Assembly: GCA_947505245.1 (NCBI GenBank) | Contig: CANNIZ010000030.1 | Location: forward strand, 1 to 50,461 | DNA length: 50,461 nt | Direction of reading: 5' to 3' | Source of the DNA: Pseudomonadota bacterium | GTDB lineage: Bacteria > Myxococcota_A > UBA796 > GCA-2862545 | Shown: positions 8,220 through 16,366 of the stretch, one piece after another | Layout of the letters: each line of letters opens with the position of its first letter | Numbering within the stretch: position 1 is the first letter of the stretch | The notes under the pieces: model-generated | What the model saw: the letters and a program-made list of their open reading frames with translations, nothing else | What the model was told of the DNA's origin: nothing | Database searches by the model: none | Translations under genes and position numbers: made by a program

Positions 8220-9946
8220 CGCGCCCGCCTCGCGACCTCGTCGACTCCAAACGCCGTGGCGAGCGGCGGCCCCAACGTCACGCCGCGCTCCTCGAGCGTC
8301 GCCAGCAGCGAGCGCCACCCGACTTCCGTGTCCGATGTCCAAGGGATGAAGCCCGCGATCAGGTCGCGCAGCGAGTCGCGCGCGACCTCGAGGTCGTGCA
8401 CGGCGCAGAGCTCTGCGACGGCAGCCTCCGCGAACGCGTTCAACGACGTCTCGGTGATCATGGCGGGAACGGCCGACACCACCACGCGGCCAGAGTCGAG
8501 CGCGTCGAGCACGAGCCCGACGCCGGCCTGGGTTCCGAGCGCGGCGACGGCTTCCCCTCGGCCCCCCGGCACCGCGCAAACCACCACCGCGTCCAGGCGA
8601 CGGTGGGTCAGCACTTCGGGGAGGGACAGCCGGGCCATGCGCAGCGCCGCGCCCGGGGCGTCCACGAACCAGAACGCGTCGCGACCCGCGCAAACCAGCC
8701 ATCCATCGTGCTGGCCGAGCGGCCTGAGGTCGCGCCAGGTTTCGGCTGACGCCGCGATAGCCGGCGTCTCTACAGCCGTTTCCGACCGAATCGCAGGTGT
8801 TATTGGCTCGATCGCGTCAAACGCCGGGAAGGTCCTCGCCCGTTCGACAAACGACGGATCGTCGTCAGGGTGTGGCGGCACCGGTACAGCAGCGGGCCTG
8901 AGCGGCAGCGGCGGCCGCCCCTCCGCCACAAACAACGGCCCGCCACGGCTGATGATCTCGGTCCGACCGCCAAACGCCGAACGGATCGCGGCCGCCAGCG
9001 TGCGCGTCACCGCGCCCGGGTCGCGGAAGCGAACCTCGATCTTCGCTGGATGAACGTTGACGTCGAGCGCGTCGGGCGCGACCCGCAGGTTCAGCACCGC
9101 GACCGGGTGCCGACCGCGCGGCAGCAGGCCGTCGAACCCCTCGGCCAGGCCGCGCCGCACCACCGCGTCGCGGACGAAGCGGTCGTTCACGAACATCCAC
9201 GCGCTGCCAGCATCCGGCGAGGTGGCGCCCGGACCGCCGACGAGGCCCTCGACCGTGACGCCTTCCGCGGTGAACGACACGGGGGTAAGCCCAGCCCCCC
9301 GTTCGCGAAGCAGTTGTGCGACGCGCGCGGCGAGAGTTGCGGCCTTCGGAGCGCGCAAAACTTCCCGACCTTCATGTGAGACGCGAACGTCGATTTCGGG
9401 TCTCGAGAGCGCCACGCGCAGGACCACGTCCTGGCAGTGAGCGAGCTCCGTCCCTGTGGTGCGGAGGAACTTCCGGCGCGCCGGGACGTTGAAGAACAGG
9501 TCGTCGACGGTGATCGTGGTCCCTGGTGGCCCGCCCGCGTCCTCGGAGCCCCAGCCGGCGCCGCCCTCGCTGAACACGCGCGTCCCCACGGCGTCCTCCG
9601 CGCGGCGGGTGGTGAGCTGGAACCGGCTGACGCTCGCGATGGACGGCAGGGCCTCGCCGCGGAACCCGAGGGTCGTCACGCCGAGGAGATCAGCGTCGCT
9701 GCGGATCTTGCTCGTCGCGTGGCGTTCGATGCACAGCGTCGCGTCGTCGCGGTCCATGCCGCAGCCGTCGTCCGTGACGCGAATTCGGTCGGCACCACCG
9801 CCCGACAGCTCGACGACGATGCGGGTCGCGCCGGCGTCGACGGCGTTTTCGACGAGCTCCTTCACCACCGACGCAGGGCGCTCGACCACCTCACCGGCGG
9901 CGATGCGGTCGATGACGCCCGAGTCGAGTCGATGGACCCGTCCCAT
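8216..9946 (-). CDS. mutL: DNA mismatch repair protein MutL
   Basis: 576 residues. The N-terminal GHKL ATPase is complete: 'ERPASVVKELVENAVDAGA', 'DDGCGM', 'RHATSKI' and 'GFRGEALPSI', then the transducer domain with 'FVNDRFVRD' and 'LNLRVAPDALDVNVHPAKIEVRF'. The C-terminal dimerisation domain starts around 'LRPLGQHDGWLV'. The endonuclease motif of MutL from most bacteria lacking methyl-directed repair (DQHAxxERxxYE) is replaced by 'VDAPGAALRM', and I find no Zn-site motifs near the C-terminus. The protein may therefore be a matchmaker without nicking activity, as in E. coli. The start is 2 nt past the der stop; the stop overlaps miaA. Confidence 0.95.
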   Translation of the reverse strand: MGRVHRLDSGVIDRIAAGEVVERPASVVKELVENAVDAGATRIVVELSGGGADRIRVTDDGCGMDRDDATLCIERHATSKIRSDADLLGVTTLGFRGEALPSIASVSRFQLTTRRAEDAVGTRVFSEGGAGWGSEDAGGPPGTTITVDDLFFNVPARRKFLRTTGTELAHCQDVVLRVALSRPEIDVRVSHEGREVLRAPKAATLAARVAQLLRERGAGLTPVSFTAEGVTVEGLVGGPGATSPDAGSAWMFVNDRFVRDAVVRRGLAEGFDGLLPRGRHPVAVLNLRVAPDALDVNVHPAKIEVRFRDPGAVTRTLAAAIRSAFGGRTEIISRGGPLFVAEGRPPLPLRPAAVPVPPHPDDDPSFVERARTFPAFDAIEPITPAIRSETAVETPAIAASAETWRDLRPLGQHDGWLVCAGRDAFWFVDAPGAALRMARLSLPEVLTHRRLDAVVVCAVPGGRGEAVAALGTQAGVGLVLDALDSGRVVVSAVPAMITETSLNAFAEAAVAELCAVHDLEVARDSLRDLIAGFIPWTSDTEVGWRSLLATLEERGVTLGPPLATAFGVDEVARRAR

Positions 9947-9948
9947 GA

Positions 9949-11409
9949 TCAGCGCTCGGGAGCTTCTTCTTCGTCGATGCCACGCCGCTTTCGGAAGTAC
10001 AGACGAATCGGCGTACCCTCGAGGCCATACTCCTGCCTGAGGCGATTCGACAGGAACGACCTGTAACTTTGGATGACGCCTTCAGGCGTGTTTGCGAAAA
10101 ACACGAATGACGGAGGACGAACGCGCACTTGCGCCGCATAGTAAAGGCGCACCGGGTGATGGTGACGCTGCGGGACCGTGTGCGTGGCGAGGACCCGCTC
10201 CAGGAAGCGGTTCACCTCGGGGGTACCGATGTGCTTGTTGAACTGCTCGAACACGCGAAGGACCGTCGGCAGCACGCGGTGAACACCCTTGCCGGTCTTG
10301 GCCGACACGAACAGGTGCGGCGCCCAGATCGCGTGAGGGAGGAACTCAGCGATTTGATCCTCCATCTTGTGGCTGTCCACATCCTCCATGTTCTTGGTGA
10401 GATCCCACTTATTGAACACGAGGATCAGCGCGCGACCGCGTTCGTTGACGAGGTCGGCGAGCTTCGCGTCCTGCTCGGTGATGCCTTCGGTCGCGTCCAT
10501 GACCAGGATCGTCACGTGGGCGCGCTCGATCGCTTGAATCGCCCGCAGCGACACGAACCGCTCCAGCGCGTCGGTGATGCGCGACTTGCGGCGGATGCCG
10601 GCCGTATCAACGAGAACGAACTTCTGACCGTCGACCGTCAACTCGGAGTCGACAGGGTCCATCGTGGTGCCGGGCATGTCATGGACGACGTGCCGTTCTT
10701 CCCCGAGAAGTTGGTTTAACAGTGTGGACTTTCCGATGTTTGGACGCCCAATAACGGCGACGTGTATCGCCGATACCTCGTCGTGGAGGCCGATGACCTG
10801 GTCCGGGTCGATGTCGTCTTCACCTTCTTCGGCGAGGGCGTCGATCTCGGACGTCTCGTCGGCCCCGAGGGGCTCCGAGTCCACGGCGGGCGGCAGGCGC
10901 TCGACGATGGCTTCTACGAGCTCGTAGAAATTGCGGCCATGTTCCGACGAGACCGCGAGCATCGGGTCGATGCCGATCTGCCAGAAGTCGGCGAGGAGCT
11001 CTTCGTGGCGCTCCCCGTCGATCTTGTTCACGACGAGGATGATCGGCTTGTGCGTGCGACGCAGCAGATCGGCGACGTCCGCGTCGGCCGACGTGTACCC
11101 GGCGCGCCCGTCGACCACGAACACGATCACGTCAGCTTCTTCGAGGGCGATCAGGACCTGGGTCCGGATGGCGGTGAGGATGGCGGCGGGAAGGTCCTTG
11201 CGCGCGCCGGCCTCGACGTCCGGCTCGAAGCCGCCCGTATCGATCGCGAGGAACGTCCTCCCGAGCTGTTCGGTGCGCTCGTACAGCCGGTCGCGGGTGA
11301 CACCCGCGCGATCATGTACAGCGGAGCGACGTTTGCCCACCAGACGGTTGAAAAGGGTGGACTTGCCCACGTTGGGACGTCCGACGACAGCGACGACAGG
11401 ATCAGCCAT
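9949..11409 (-). CDS. der: Ribosome-assembly GTPase Der (EngA)
   Basis: 486 residues from ATG 11409. Two GTPase domains occur in tandem: first 'GRPNVGKSTLFNRL', 'DTGGFEP' and 'NKIDG'; second 'GRPNIGKSTLLNQLLGEER', 'DTAGIRRKSRI' and 'NKWDL'. A C-terminal KH-like domain follows ('YYAAQVRVRPPSFVFFANTPEG...YRSFLSNRLRQEYGLEGTPIRL'). The duplicated G domain is diagnostic of Der, which is needed for 50S maturation. An upstream frame to 11742 overlaps the hydrolase gene and is rejected. A 23-nt gap separates it from the hydrolase gene upstream. Confidence 0.96.
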   Translation of the reverse strand: MADPVVAVVGRPNVGKSTLFNRLVGKRRSAVHDRAGVTRDRLYERTEQLGRTFLAIDTGGFEPDVEAGARKDLPAAILTAIRTQVLIALEEADVIVFVVDGRAGYTSADADVADLLRRTHKPIILVVNKIDGERHEELLADFWQIGIDPMLAVSSEHGRNFYELVEAIVERLPPAVDSEPLGADETSEIDALAEEGEDDIDPDQVIGLHDEVSAIHVAVIGRPNIGKSTLLNQLLGEERHVVHDMPGTTMDPVDSELTVDGQKFVLVDTAGIRRKSRITDALERFVSLRAIQAIERAHVTILVMDATEGITEQDAKLADLVNERGRALILVFNKWDLTKNMEDVDSHKMEDQIAEFLPHAIWAPHLFVSAKTGKGVHRVLPTVLRVFEQFNKHIGTPEVNRFLERVLATHTVPQRHHHPVRLYYAAQVRVRPPSFVFFANTPEGVIQSYRSFLSNRLRQEYGLEGTPIRLYFRKRRGIDEEEAPER

Positions 11410-11432
11410 TTCTACCTGTAACCCGGGAGCGA

Positions 11433-12455
11433 CTAGCCCGCGCGATCGGCCAGGAAGCGGACGATCCGAGGCCACACGAACTCGGGGGCCCGCTTTCCGA
11501 GCAGGAGATCGAGGTGCCCCCAGTGGACCTGGTGCTCGAACGGCTCGAACAGGAGGTAGTGCTTGTCGGTGGAACCGGACTCGTCGAAGCAGCGCTTCGC
11601 GTCTTTCGGCATCAACAACGTGTCCGCGTCGCCCGCGATCACGAGCAGCGGCACATCCGTCGTCCGAAACGCAGGAGCATACGGAAACTCTCGACCGCGC
11701 GCCCACTCGGCCATCTCGAGCCACACCTCCACGCTCGTCCAATCGAACCCTTTGGTGAGCCGCTCGTCGAGGAGGTCACGCTCGACCGAACCGGGCGCCC
11801 AGCCCGACACCGGGAACGCGTACCCGGTGGCGTCCGTGAAGCCGTACAACCGCGACACGAGCCGGCCTGCCCAACCCGTGGACATGCGAATTCGCGACGT
11901 TGTGAGCAACGGGCGAGCCTCCTGGGTGACGCCCGCGAGCAAGCGGAGGAACGGGTTGCCGGTCGCGAACACGTACACGCCCGCCACGTGGACGACGCCC
12001 GCGAGCGGGACCAGCGTGGAAGCAGCGACCGCGACGCCGCCGCCGAGCGAGTGCCCCATCACGAACGGCGCGCGACCGCCGGACTCCTCTCTGGCGACGG
12101 CGACGGTCCGTACGAGGTCGCGAACGTACTGCTCGAACGCGGTCGCGTTGCCGGCCCCGTAAGCACGCGAGTTTCCGTGGCCGCGAAGCTCCAGGTTCCA
12201 CACATCGAACCCTTCGAGCGCGAGGCGTCCGGACAGCGACCGCTGCGAGACACGCCACGTGTACCGGTTCTGCGCGAAGCCGTGAACGAGGATGATCGGG
12301 GGACCGGTTCGCATGTCAGGCAGCACGGTCCGCTCGACCGCGAGCGGCGGGTCGTCCACGGTGCCGGGAATGCGCACCGACATCACGCGCAACGGCGCGA
12401 ACTGTTGCCCGTGGATGTGCTCTTCGACGATGTCGTCGGCGAGGACTTCGATCAC
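11433..12455 (-). CDS. Alpha/beta-hydrolase fold protein
   Basis: 340 residues from GTG 12455. The oxyanion region 'ILVHGFAQNRYTW' is followed by the nucleophile elbow GHSLGG, an acid loop 'VIAGDADTLLMP' and the catalytic His in 'QVHWGHLDLLLG'. This gives a complete Ser-Asp-His triad. The ending 'GHLDLLLGKRAPEFVWPRIVRFL' resembles lipases and polyhydroxyalkanoate-synthase-like hydrolases, but I see no PHA-synthase box with Cys, so an esterase or lipase is more likely. The substrate is unknown. There is no signal peptide, so it is probably cytoplasmic. It starts 3 nt after the coaC stop, suggesting one transcript. Confidence 0.75.
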   Translation of the reverse strand: MIEVLADDIVEEHIHGQQFAPLRVMSVRIPGTVDDPPLAVERTVLPDMRTGPPIILVHGFAQNRYTWRVSQRSLSGRLALEGFDVWNLELRGHGNSRAYGAGNATAFEQYVRDLVRTVAVAREESGGRAPFVMGHSLGGGVAVAASTLVPLAGVVHVAGVYVFATGNPFLRLLAGVTQEARPLLTTSRIRMSTGWAGRLVSRLYGFTDATGYAFPVSGWAPGSVERDLLDERLTKGFDWTSVEVWLEMAEWARGREFPYAPAFRTTDVPLLVIAGDADTLLMPKDAKRCFDESGSTDKHYLLFEPFEHQVHWGHLDLLLGKRAPEFVWPRIVRFLADRAG

Positions 12456-12458
12456 GAC

Positions 12459-13016
12459 TCACCCACCGGACGTCGCTCCGTCCAACGCCGAGACGATGTC
12501 GTCGACCTCAGCGAGCCCGCCGACCCCGACGTCGCCGCACGCGAGCCGTTTTGCTGTTGGCGAAACCACCGTGTAGCGGCCAACTTCTTCCAGCCACTTA
12601 AGGTTTCGCTGGACGATCGGGTGGTCCCACATCTGCGTGTTCATCGCTGGGCACAGCAGGTTCGGGATGCCAGGCGGGATCGCGAGCCACGTCGTTACAA
12701 GCGCGTCGTCGGCGATGCCACACGCGAGGCGGCCGAGCGTGGATGCTGTCAGAGGGGCGATGGCCGCGTGCGTCGCCCACTTCGCCCACGCGATGTGGCG
12801 CACGGACGACGCCCCATCCGCTGAGCCTCCGGTCTCGAGGATGTCGGTCATCACGGGGTGACCCGACAGCGACTCGAACGTGAGCGCCCCGACGAACCGC
12901 GTCGCCGACGGCGTCATCACGACGCGCACCTCCCCTCCGCGCTTCACGATCCGGCTCGTGAGCTCAACTGCCTTGTAAGCGGCGATGCCGCCCGTCACGC
13001 CGAGTAGAAGGCGCAT
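12459..13016 (-). CDS. coaC: Phosphopantothenoylcysteine decarboxylase (CoaC domain only)
   Basis: 185 residues of the flavoprotein (HFCD) fold: 'MRLLLGVTGGIAAYKAVELT' at the FMN phosphate site, 'VRHIAWAKWATHAAIAPLTASTL' with the catalytic His, 'CPAMNTQMW' (the PxMNxxMW motif) and 'RLACGDVGVG' with the substrate-clamp Cys. In most bacteria this domain is fused to phosphopantothenoylcysteine synthetase (CoaB) as a protein of about 400 residues. Here it ends after the decarboxylase, and the next gene starts 3 nt later with no CoaB remnant. Another HFCD flavoprotein role is possible, but the active-site residues fit PPCDC. The ATG at 13016 leaves 34 bp to the divergent moeZ gene. Confidence 0.8.
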   Translation of the reverse strand: MRLLLGVTGGIAAYKAVELTSRIVKRGGEVRVVMTPSATRFVGALTFESLSGHPVMTDILETGGSADGASSVRHIAWAKWATHAAIAPLTASTLGRLACGIADDALVTTWLAIPPGIPNLLCPAMNTQMWDHPIVQRNLKWLEEVGRYTVVSPTAKRLACGDVGVGGLAEVDDIVSALDGATSGG

Positions 13017-13050
13017 GCGCACTCCAGCGTTGAGGTTATCCCGTCCGACC

Positions 13051-14199
13051 ATGACGAAGCTCTCCAACAGCGAGATCGAGCGGTACTCCCGGCACTTGAT
13101 CCTCGACGAGGTCGGGGTGGCCGGGCAGGAGCGCCTCAAGGCCTCGAGCGTGTTGTGCGTTGGCGCGGGTGGGCTCGGCTCGCCCCTGCTGCTCTATCTG
13201 GCTGCCGCCGGTGTGGGTCGCATCGGGATCGTCGACTTCGACGTCGTCGACGCGTCGAACCTGCAGCGGCAGGTCATTCACGGAACGGCGTCCTTAGGCC
13301 GCAAGAAGGTTCACTCAGCGCGCGACCGCGTGTTGGACGTGAACCCCCACGTGACGGTGGACGTGTTCGACGAGCCCCTCACGAGCGGAAACGCCCTGCG
13401 GATATTCGCCGAGTACGACGTGATCGTCGACGGGACCGACAATTTTCCGACGCGGTACCTCGTGAACGACGCGTGTGTGCTGCTCGGGAAGCCCAACGTG
13501 TACGGCTCGATCTTCAAGTTCGAAGGCCAGGCGACCGTGTTCAACTACCAGGGCGGGCCGAACTACCGCGACCTGCACCCGAAGCCTCCGCCCCCGGGCC
13601 TGGTGCCTTCGTGCGCGGAAGGTGGCGTACTCGGCGTGCTGCCCGGCGTGATCGGTGCGATTCAGGCGACCGAGACGATCAAGGTGCTGCTCGGCCTCGG
13701 CACGACGCTCTCGGGTCGATTGCTGCTGTACGATGCCGCGAATATGCGATTTCGGGAGCTGAAGCTCCGCCGCGATCCCGACGCCCCGCCGATCACCGAA
13801 CTCATCGACTACGTAGACTTCTGCGGCGCACCGCAAAACGATCACCTCATGCCCGTGGAGAGCTCCATGCCCGCACCGTTCCAGCCGTTAAGCGTCGCCG
13901 ACCTAAAGAAGAAGCTCGACGGTGGCTGGCAGCCCTATGTGCTCGATGTTCGCAAGCCAAACGAGGCCGAGATCGCCCGGCTCACGTTCGCCGATCGGCT
14001 CGAGCCGCACGAGACCGTCGCGAACATCGCCTCCGAGCTGCCGCGCGACCGCGACATCGTGGTCCACTGCCGCTCCGGCATGCGATCTGCGCGGGCCTGC
14101 GAGGTGCTCGCCGGGCTCGGTTTCACCCGGCTGTTCAACCTCGACGGCGGCATCCTCGCCTGGTCGGCCGAGATCGACCCTTCCATCCCGCGGTATTAA
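13051..14199 (+). CDS. moeZ: MoeZ/MoeB-type adenylyltransferase with C-terminal rhodanese
   Basis: 382 residues. Residues 1 to about 265 are a ThiF/MoeB/E1-like domain: 'GAGGLGSPLLLYLAAAGVG' nucleotide site, 'DASNLQRQVIH' and 'IVDGTDNFPTRYLVND'. Residues from about 275 on are a rhodanese domain with active-site loop 'VVHCRSGMRSARA' and 'NLDGGILAWS'. This fusion activates and thiolates sulfur-carrier proteins of the MoaD, ThiS or CysO type for molybdopterin, thiamin or cysteine synthesis. The MoeB CxxC zinc motif is absent ('GPNYRDLHPKPPPP'), as in the MoeZ subgroup. The start is ATG 13051 (longer frames are unlikely). The stop overlaps the stop of the convergent kinase gene. Confidence 0.88.
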   Translation: MTKLSNSEIERYSRHLILDEVGVAGQERLKASSVLCVGAGGLGSPLLLYLAAAGVGRIGIVDFDVVDASNLQRQVIHGTASLGRKKVHSARDRVLDVNPHVTVDVFDEPLTSGNALRIFAEYDVIVDGTDNFPTRYLVNDACVLLGKPNVYGSIFKFEGQATVFNYQGGPNYRDLHPKPPPPGLVPSCAEGGVLGVLPGVIGAIQATETIKVLLGLGTTLSGRLLLYDAANMRFRELKLRRDPDAPPITELIDYVDFCGAPQNDHLMPVESSMPAPFQPLSVADLKKKLDGGWQPYVLDVRKPNEAEIARLTFADRLEPHETVANIASELPRDRDIVVHCRSGMRSARACEVLAGLGFTRLFNLDGGILAWSAEIDPSIPRY

Positions 14200-15107
14200 C
14201 GCCCGAACAGGCGAGCGAGGCAGCCCTTCGGCTCCACCGCGGGCAACAGCAGCCGATCGAGCTCGGCGAGCTGTACTGCGGCCGTCTGCGGGCAGCCCAT
14301 CACCTCCCGGGCGGCCGCGATCGCCTCCGCCATCGCGCGCGCGTCCGGGTACCGCGCCGTCGGGTCGGCCGCGCAGGCCTTGGCGATGATGCCGCGGAGC
14401 GGGCGTGGAACCCCTGCGAGGATCTTCTCGGTGCGATCGAGCAGCACGAGGTCACCGGGATCCCCGCCCGAGGTTGCGACAAACAGCGTCGCGCCCACGC
14501 TGTAGACGTCCGCTGCAGCTGTCGCGCTGCGGGCGTCTCTCTTCTGCTCCGGCGCCGCATAGCCAAACGACCCGAAGAACGCTCCGACCTGGGTTCGATG
14601 CGGCACGTCTTCGGGCTTGTGCCGGGCGACGCCGAAGTCCGCGAGCACGGCGTCGCCGTTGCGGTCGATCAGGACGTTCCCTGGCTTGATGTCGCGGTGG
14701 ATGATGCCACGGGTGTGGGCCGCCGCGAGCGCTTCGAGCACCTGGAACACGAGCTTGAGCGCCTCGTCGACCGGGATGGGGCCCTTCGCGAGCCTGTCTT
14801 TCAGGGTGCCAGCCGGGTGGAGGTCCATCGCGAACCACAGCCAGGAACCCTCTTTCCCGACATCCAGCACGCGCACGATTCGTGCATGTTTGAACGAGAA
14901 CATCGCCTTCGCCTCGGCGAGAAACCGGGACGCAAAGTCCGAGGCCTTGCCGGAAGCCGGGCTGAGCACCTTGATCGCGACGTCGGTGTTTGAGGTGCGG
15001 TCACGTGCGCGCCAGACCTCAGCGGCGCCTCCGGTGCCGATCACCTCGACGAGCTCGTACCGCCCCGCCTTGAGCGACTGCGGCACGCCATCGAACAGCG
15101 GGTCCAC
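14196..15107 (-). CDS. Ser/Thr protein kinase, third of the trio (kinase domain with short tail)
   Basis: 303 residues from GTG 15107. Hanks-type kinase: Gly loop 'IGTGGAAEVW' (about 23-32), VAIK Lys about 46, 'HRDIKPGNVL' with catalytic Asp about 139, DFG about 157 and 'GYAAPEQ'. All catalytic residues are present. The domain is followed by 'AVQLAELDRLLLPAVEP' and about 10 residues, with no membrane segment, so a soluble kinase is predicted. The start codon directly abuts the TAG of the second kinase gene (zero gap), implying coupled translation. The stop overlaps the moeZ stop on the other strand. Substrates are unknown. Confidence 0.9.
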   Translation of the reverse strand: MDPLFDGVPQSLKAGRYELVEVIGTGGAAEVWRARDRTSNTDVAIKVLSPASGKASDFASRFLAEAKAMFSFKHARIVRVLDVGKEGSWLWFAMDLHPAGTLKDRLAKGPIPVDEALKLVFQVLEALAAAHTRGIIHRDIKPGNVLIDRNGDAVLADFGVARHKPEDVPHRTQVGAFFGSFGYAAPEQKRDARSATAAADVYSVGATLFVATSGGDPGDLVLLDRTEKILAGVPRPLRGIIAKACAADPTARYPDARAMAEAIAAAREVMGCPQTAAVQLAELDRLLLPAVEPKGCLARLFGR

Positions 15108-16295
15108 CTAGCCCCCAAAGGCCATGGCACCTGCGAACCCGATGACCACAACGATAACGACCGCGACCACGACCACGAGCCCCCACGGAACCCCTGAAGC
15201 CTCCGGCGCGGCCCCAGGCGCTTCGACGGGGGCTGGCGTGGGCTGGGGCAACACGGGCTGCATCAGCGGACCCCGCGATTGGCGGTCCAGGCTCATCGCG
15301 CCAGGGGCGGGAGCCTCCTCGCTCGTCTCGTCGCCTTTCTCAGCCGGGAGTTCTTCTTCGGACGGCGCCTTTGGCGGCTCCGGCTCGACGTCCGGGGCGC
15401 TCGACTCGGCCATCAGCCGGTCGAAGCGCGCAAGCCATTCGCCACCGACCTCGGGGAGGCCCTGACCCCGGGCGATCGCGTCGCGCGCTTTCGCGACGTC
15501 TTCGGCCATCGCGCGCGCGCTGAGGTAGCGATTCTCGGGCCGGTAGGCTGTGGCCTGGCGTACGACCTCGCGGATCGACGGCGGAACCGGGTCGAGCAGC
15601 TTCGGGTCGAGGTGCGCGGCGAACAGATCGGGGGGTTCACACCCGGTCACCGTGGCATACAACGTCGCGCCGATCGCATAGATGTCGGCGCCCGGGCCGA
15701 CGTCGCGCGCGCTCTCGCGCTGTTCCGGCGACATGTAGCCGACGGTGCCCATCGCCACGCCGGTGCGCGTGCGGTGATCGACGCGCTCGTTCCGAATTCG
15801 CGCGATGCCGAAGTCCGAGAGCCGGACCGAGCCGTCCTTGTTGAGCAGGACGTTGTCGGGCTTGACGTCGCGGTGGACGACGGAGGCGAGGTGCGCGACC
15901 TGCAGCCCCTGAAGCACCTGGAACGTGACATCGAGGGCCTCGAGCGGCGGAACCTTGCCGGTCTTCTCAAGCCGGTCGATCAATGCGCCGCCGTCGACGA
16001 TCTCCATCGTGAACCAAGGGCGCCCCTGGTCTTCCCCGAGGTCCCACACGCGCAACACGGACGGGTGCCGCATCCGACGCATGGTGCGGGCCTCTGCGAG
16101 GAAGCGCGATCGGTAACTTCGACGCTCGGCGATCTCCGCGTGGAGGATCTTTACGCCGATGTCCTGGCCCGTTTGCGCGTCTCGCGCCTTCCAAACGGTG
16201 GCCATGCCACCTTCGCCGAGGACGGAGAGCAGTTCGTAGCGCCCGCCCGCGAGATGGGTCAACGGGGTCGCATTTTTGGCGTTTTCAGCCTTCAC
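15108..16295 (-). CDS. Ser/Thr protein kinase, second of the trio (C-terminal membrane anchor)
   Basis: 395 residues from GTG 16295. Complete Hanks kinase: 'LGEGGMATVWKARD', Lys in 'IGVKIL' (about 49), 'HRDVKPDNVLL', 'SDFGIARI' and 'GTVGYMSPEQ'. After the domain come 'GGEWLARFDRLMAESS', a Pro/Glu/Ala-rich linker (about 290-367) and a C-terminal hydrophobic segment (about 370-392, 'WGLVVVVAVVIVVVIGF') ending four residues later. There is thus almost no extracytoplasmic part: it is tail-anchored rather than a PASTA-type receptor. It is flanked by two other kinases on the same strand, with 71 nt to the upstream one. Confidence 0.9.
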   Translation of the reverse strand: MKAENAKNATPLTHLAGGRYELLSVLGEGGMATVWKARDAQTGQDIGVKILHAEIAERRSYRSRFLAEARTMRRMRHPSVLRVWDLGEDQGRPWFTMEIVDGGALIDRLEKTGKVPPLEALDVTFQVLQGLQVAHLASVVHRDVKPDNVLLNKDGSVRLSDFGIARIRNERVDHRTRTGVAMGTVGYMSPEQRESARDVGPGADIYAIGATLYATVTGCEPPDLFAAHLDPKLLDPVPPSIREVVRQATAYRPENRYLSARAMAEDVAKARDAIARGQGLPEVGGEWLARFDRLMAESSAPDVEPEPPKAPSEEELPAEKGDETSEEAPAPGAMSLDRQSRGPLMQPVLPQPTPAPVEAPGAAPEASGVPWGLVVVVAVVIVVVIGFAGAMAFGG

Positions 16296-16366
16296 GACCT
16301 ACGTTACCTCAGCAGCCCGCAAAGGGCCAGCCCGTGTGAAACCGCGCCGACGGCTCGCGCGCACCT

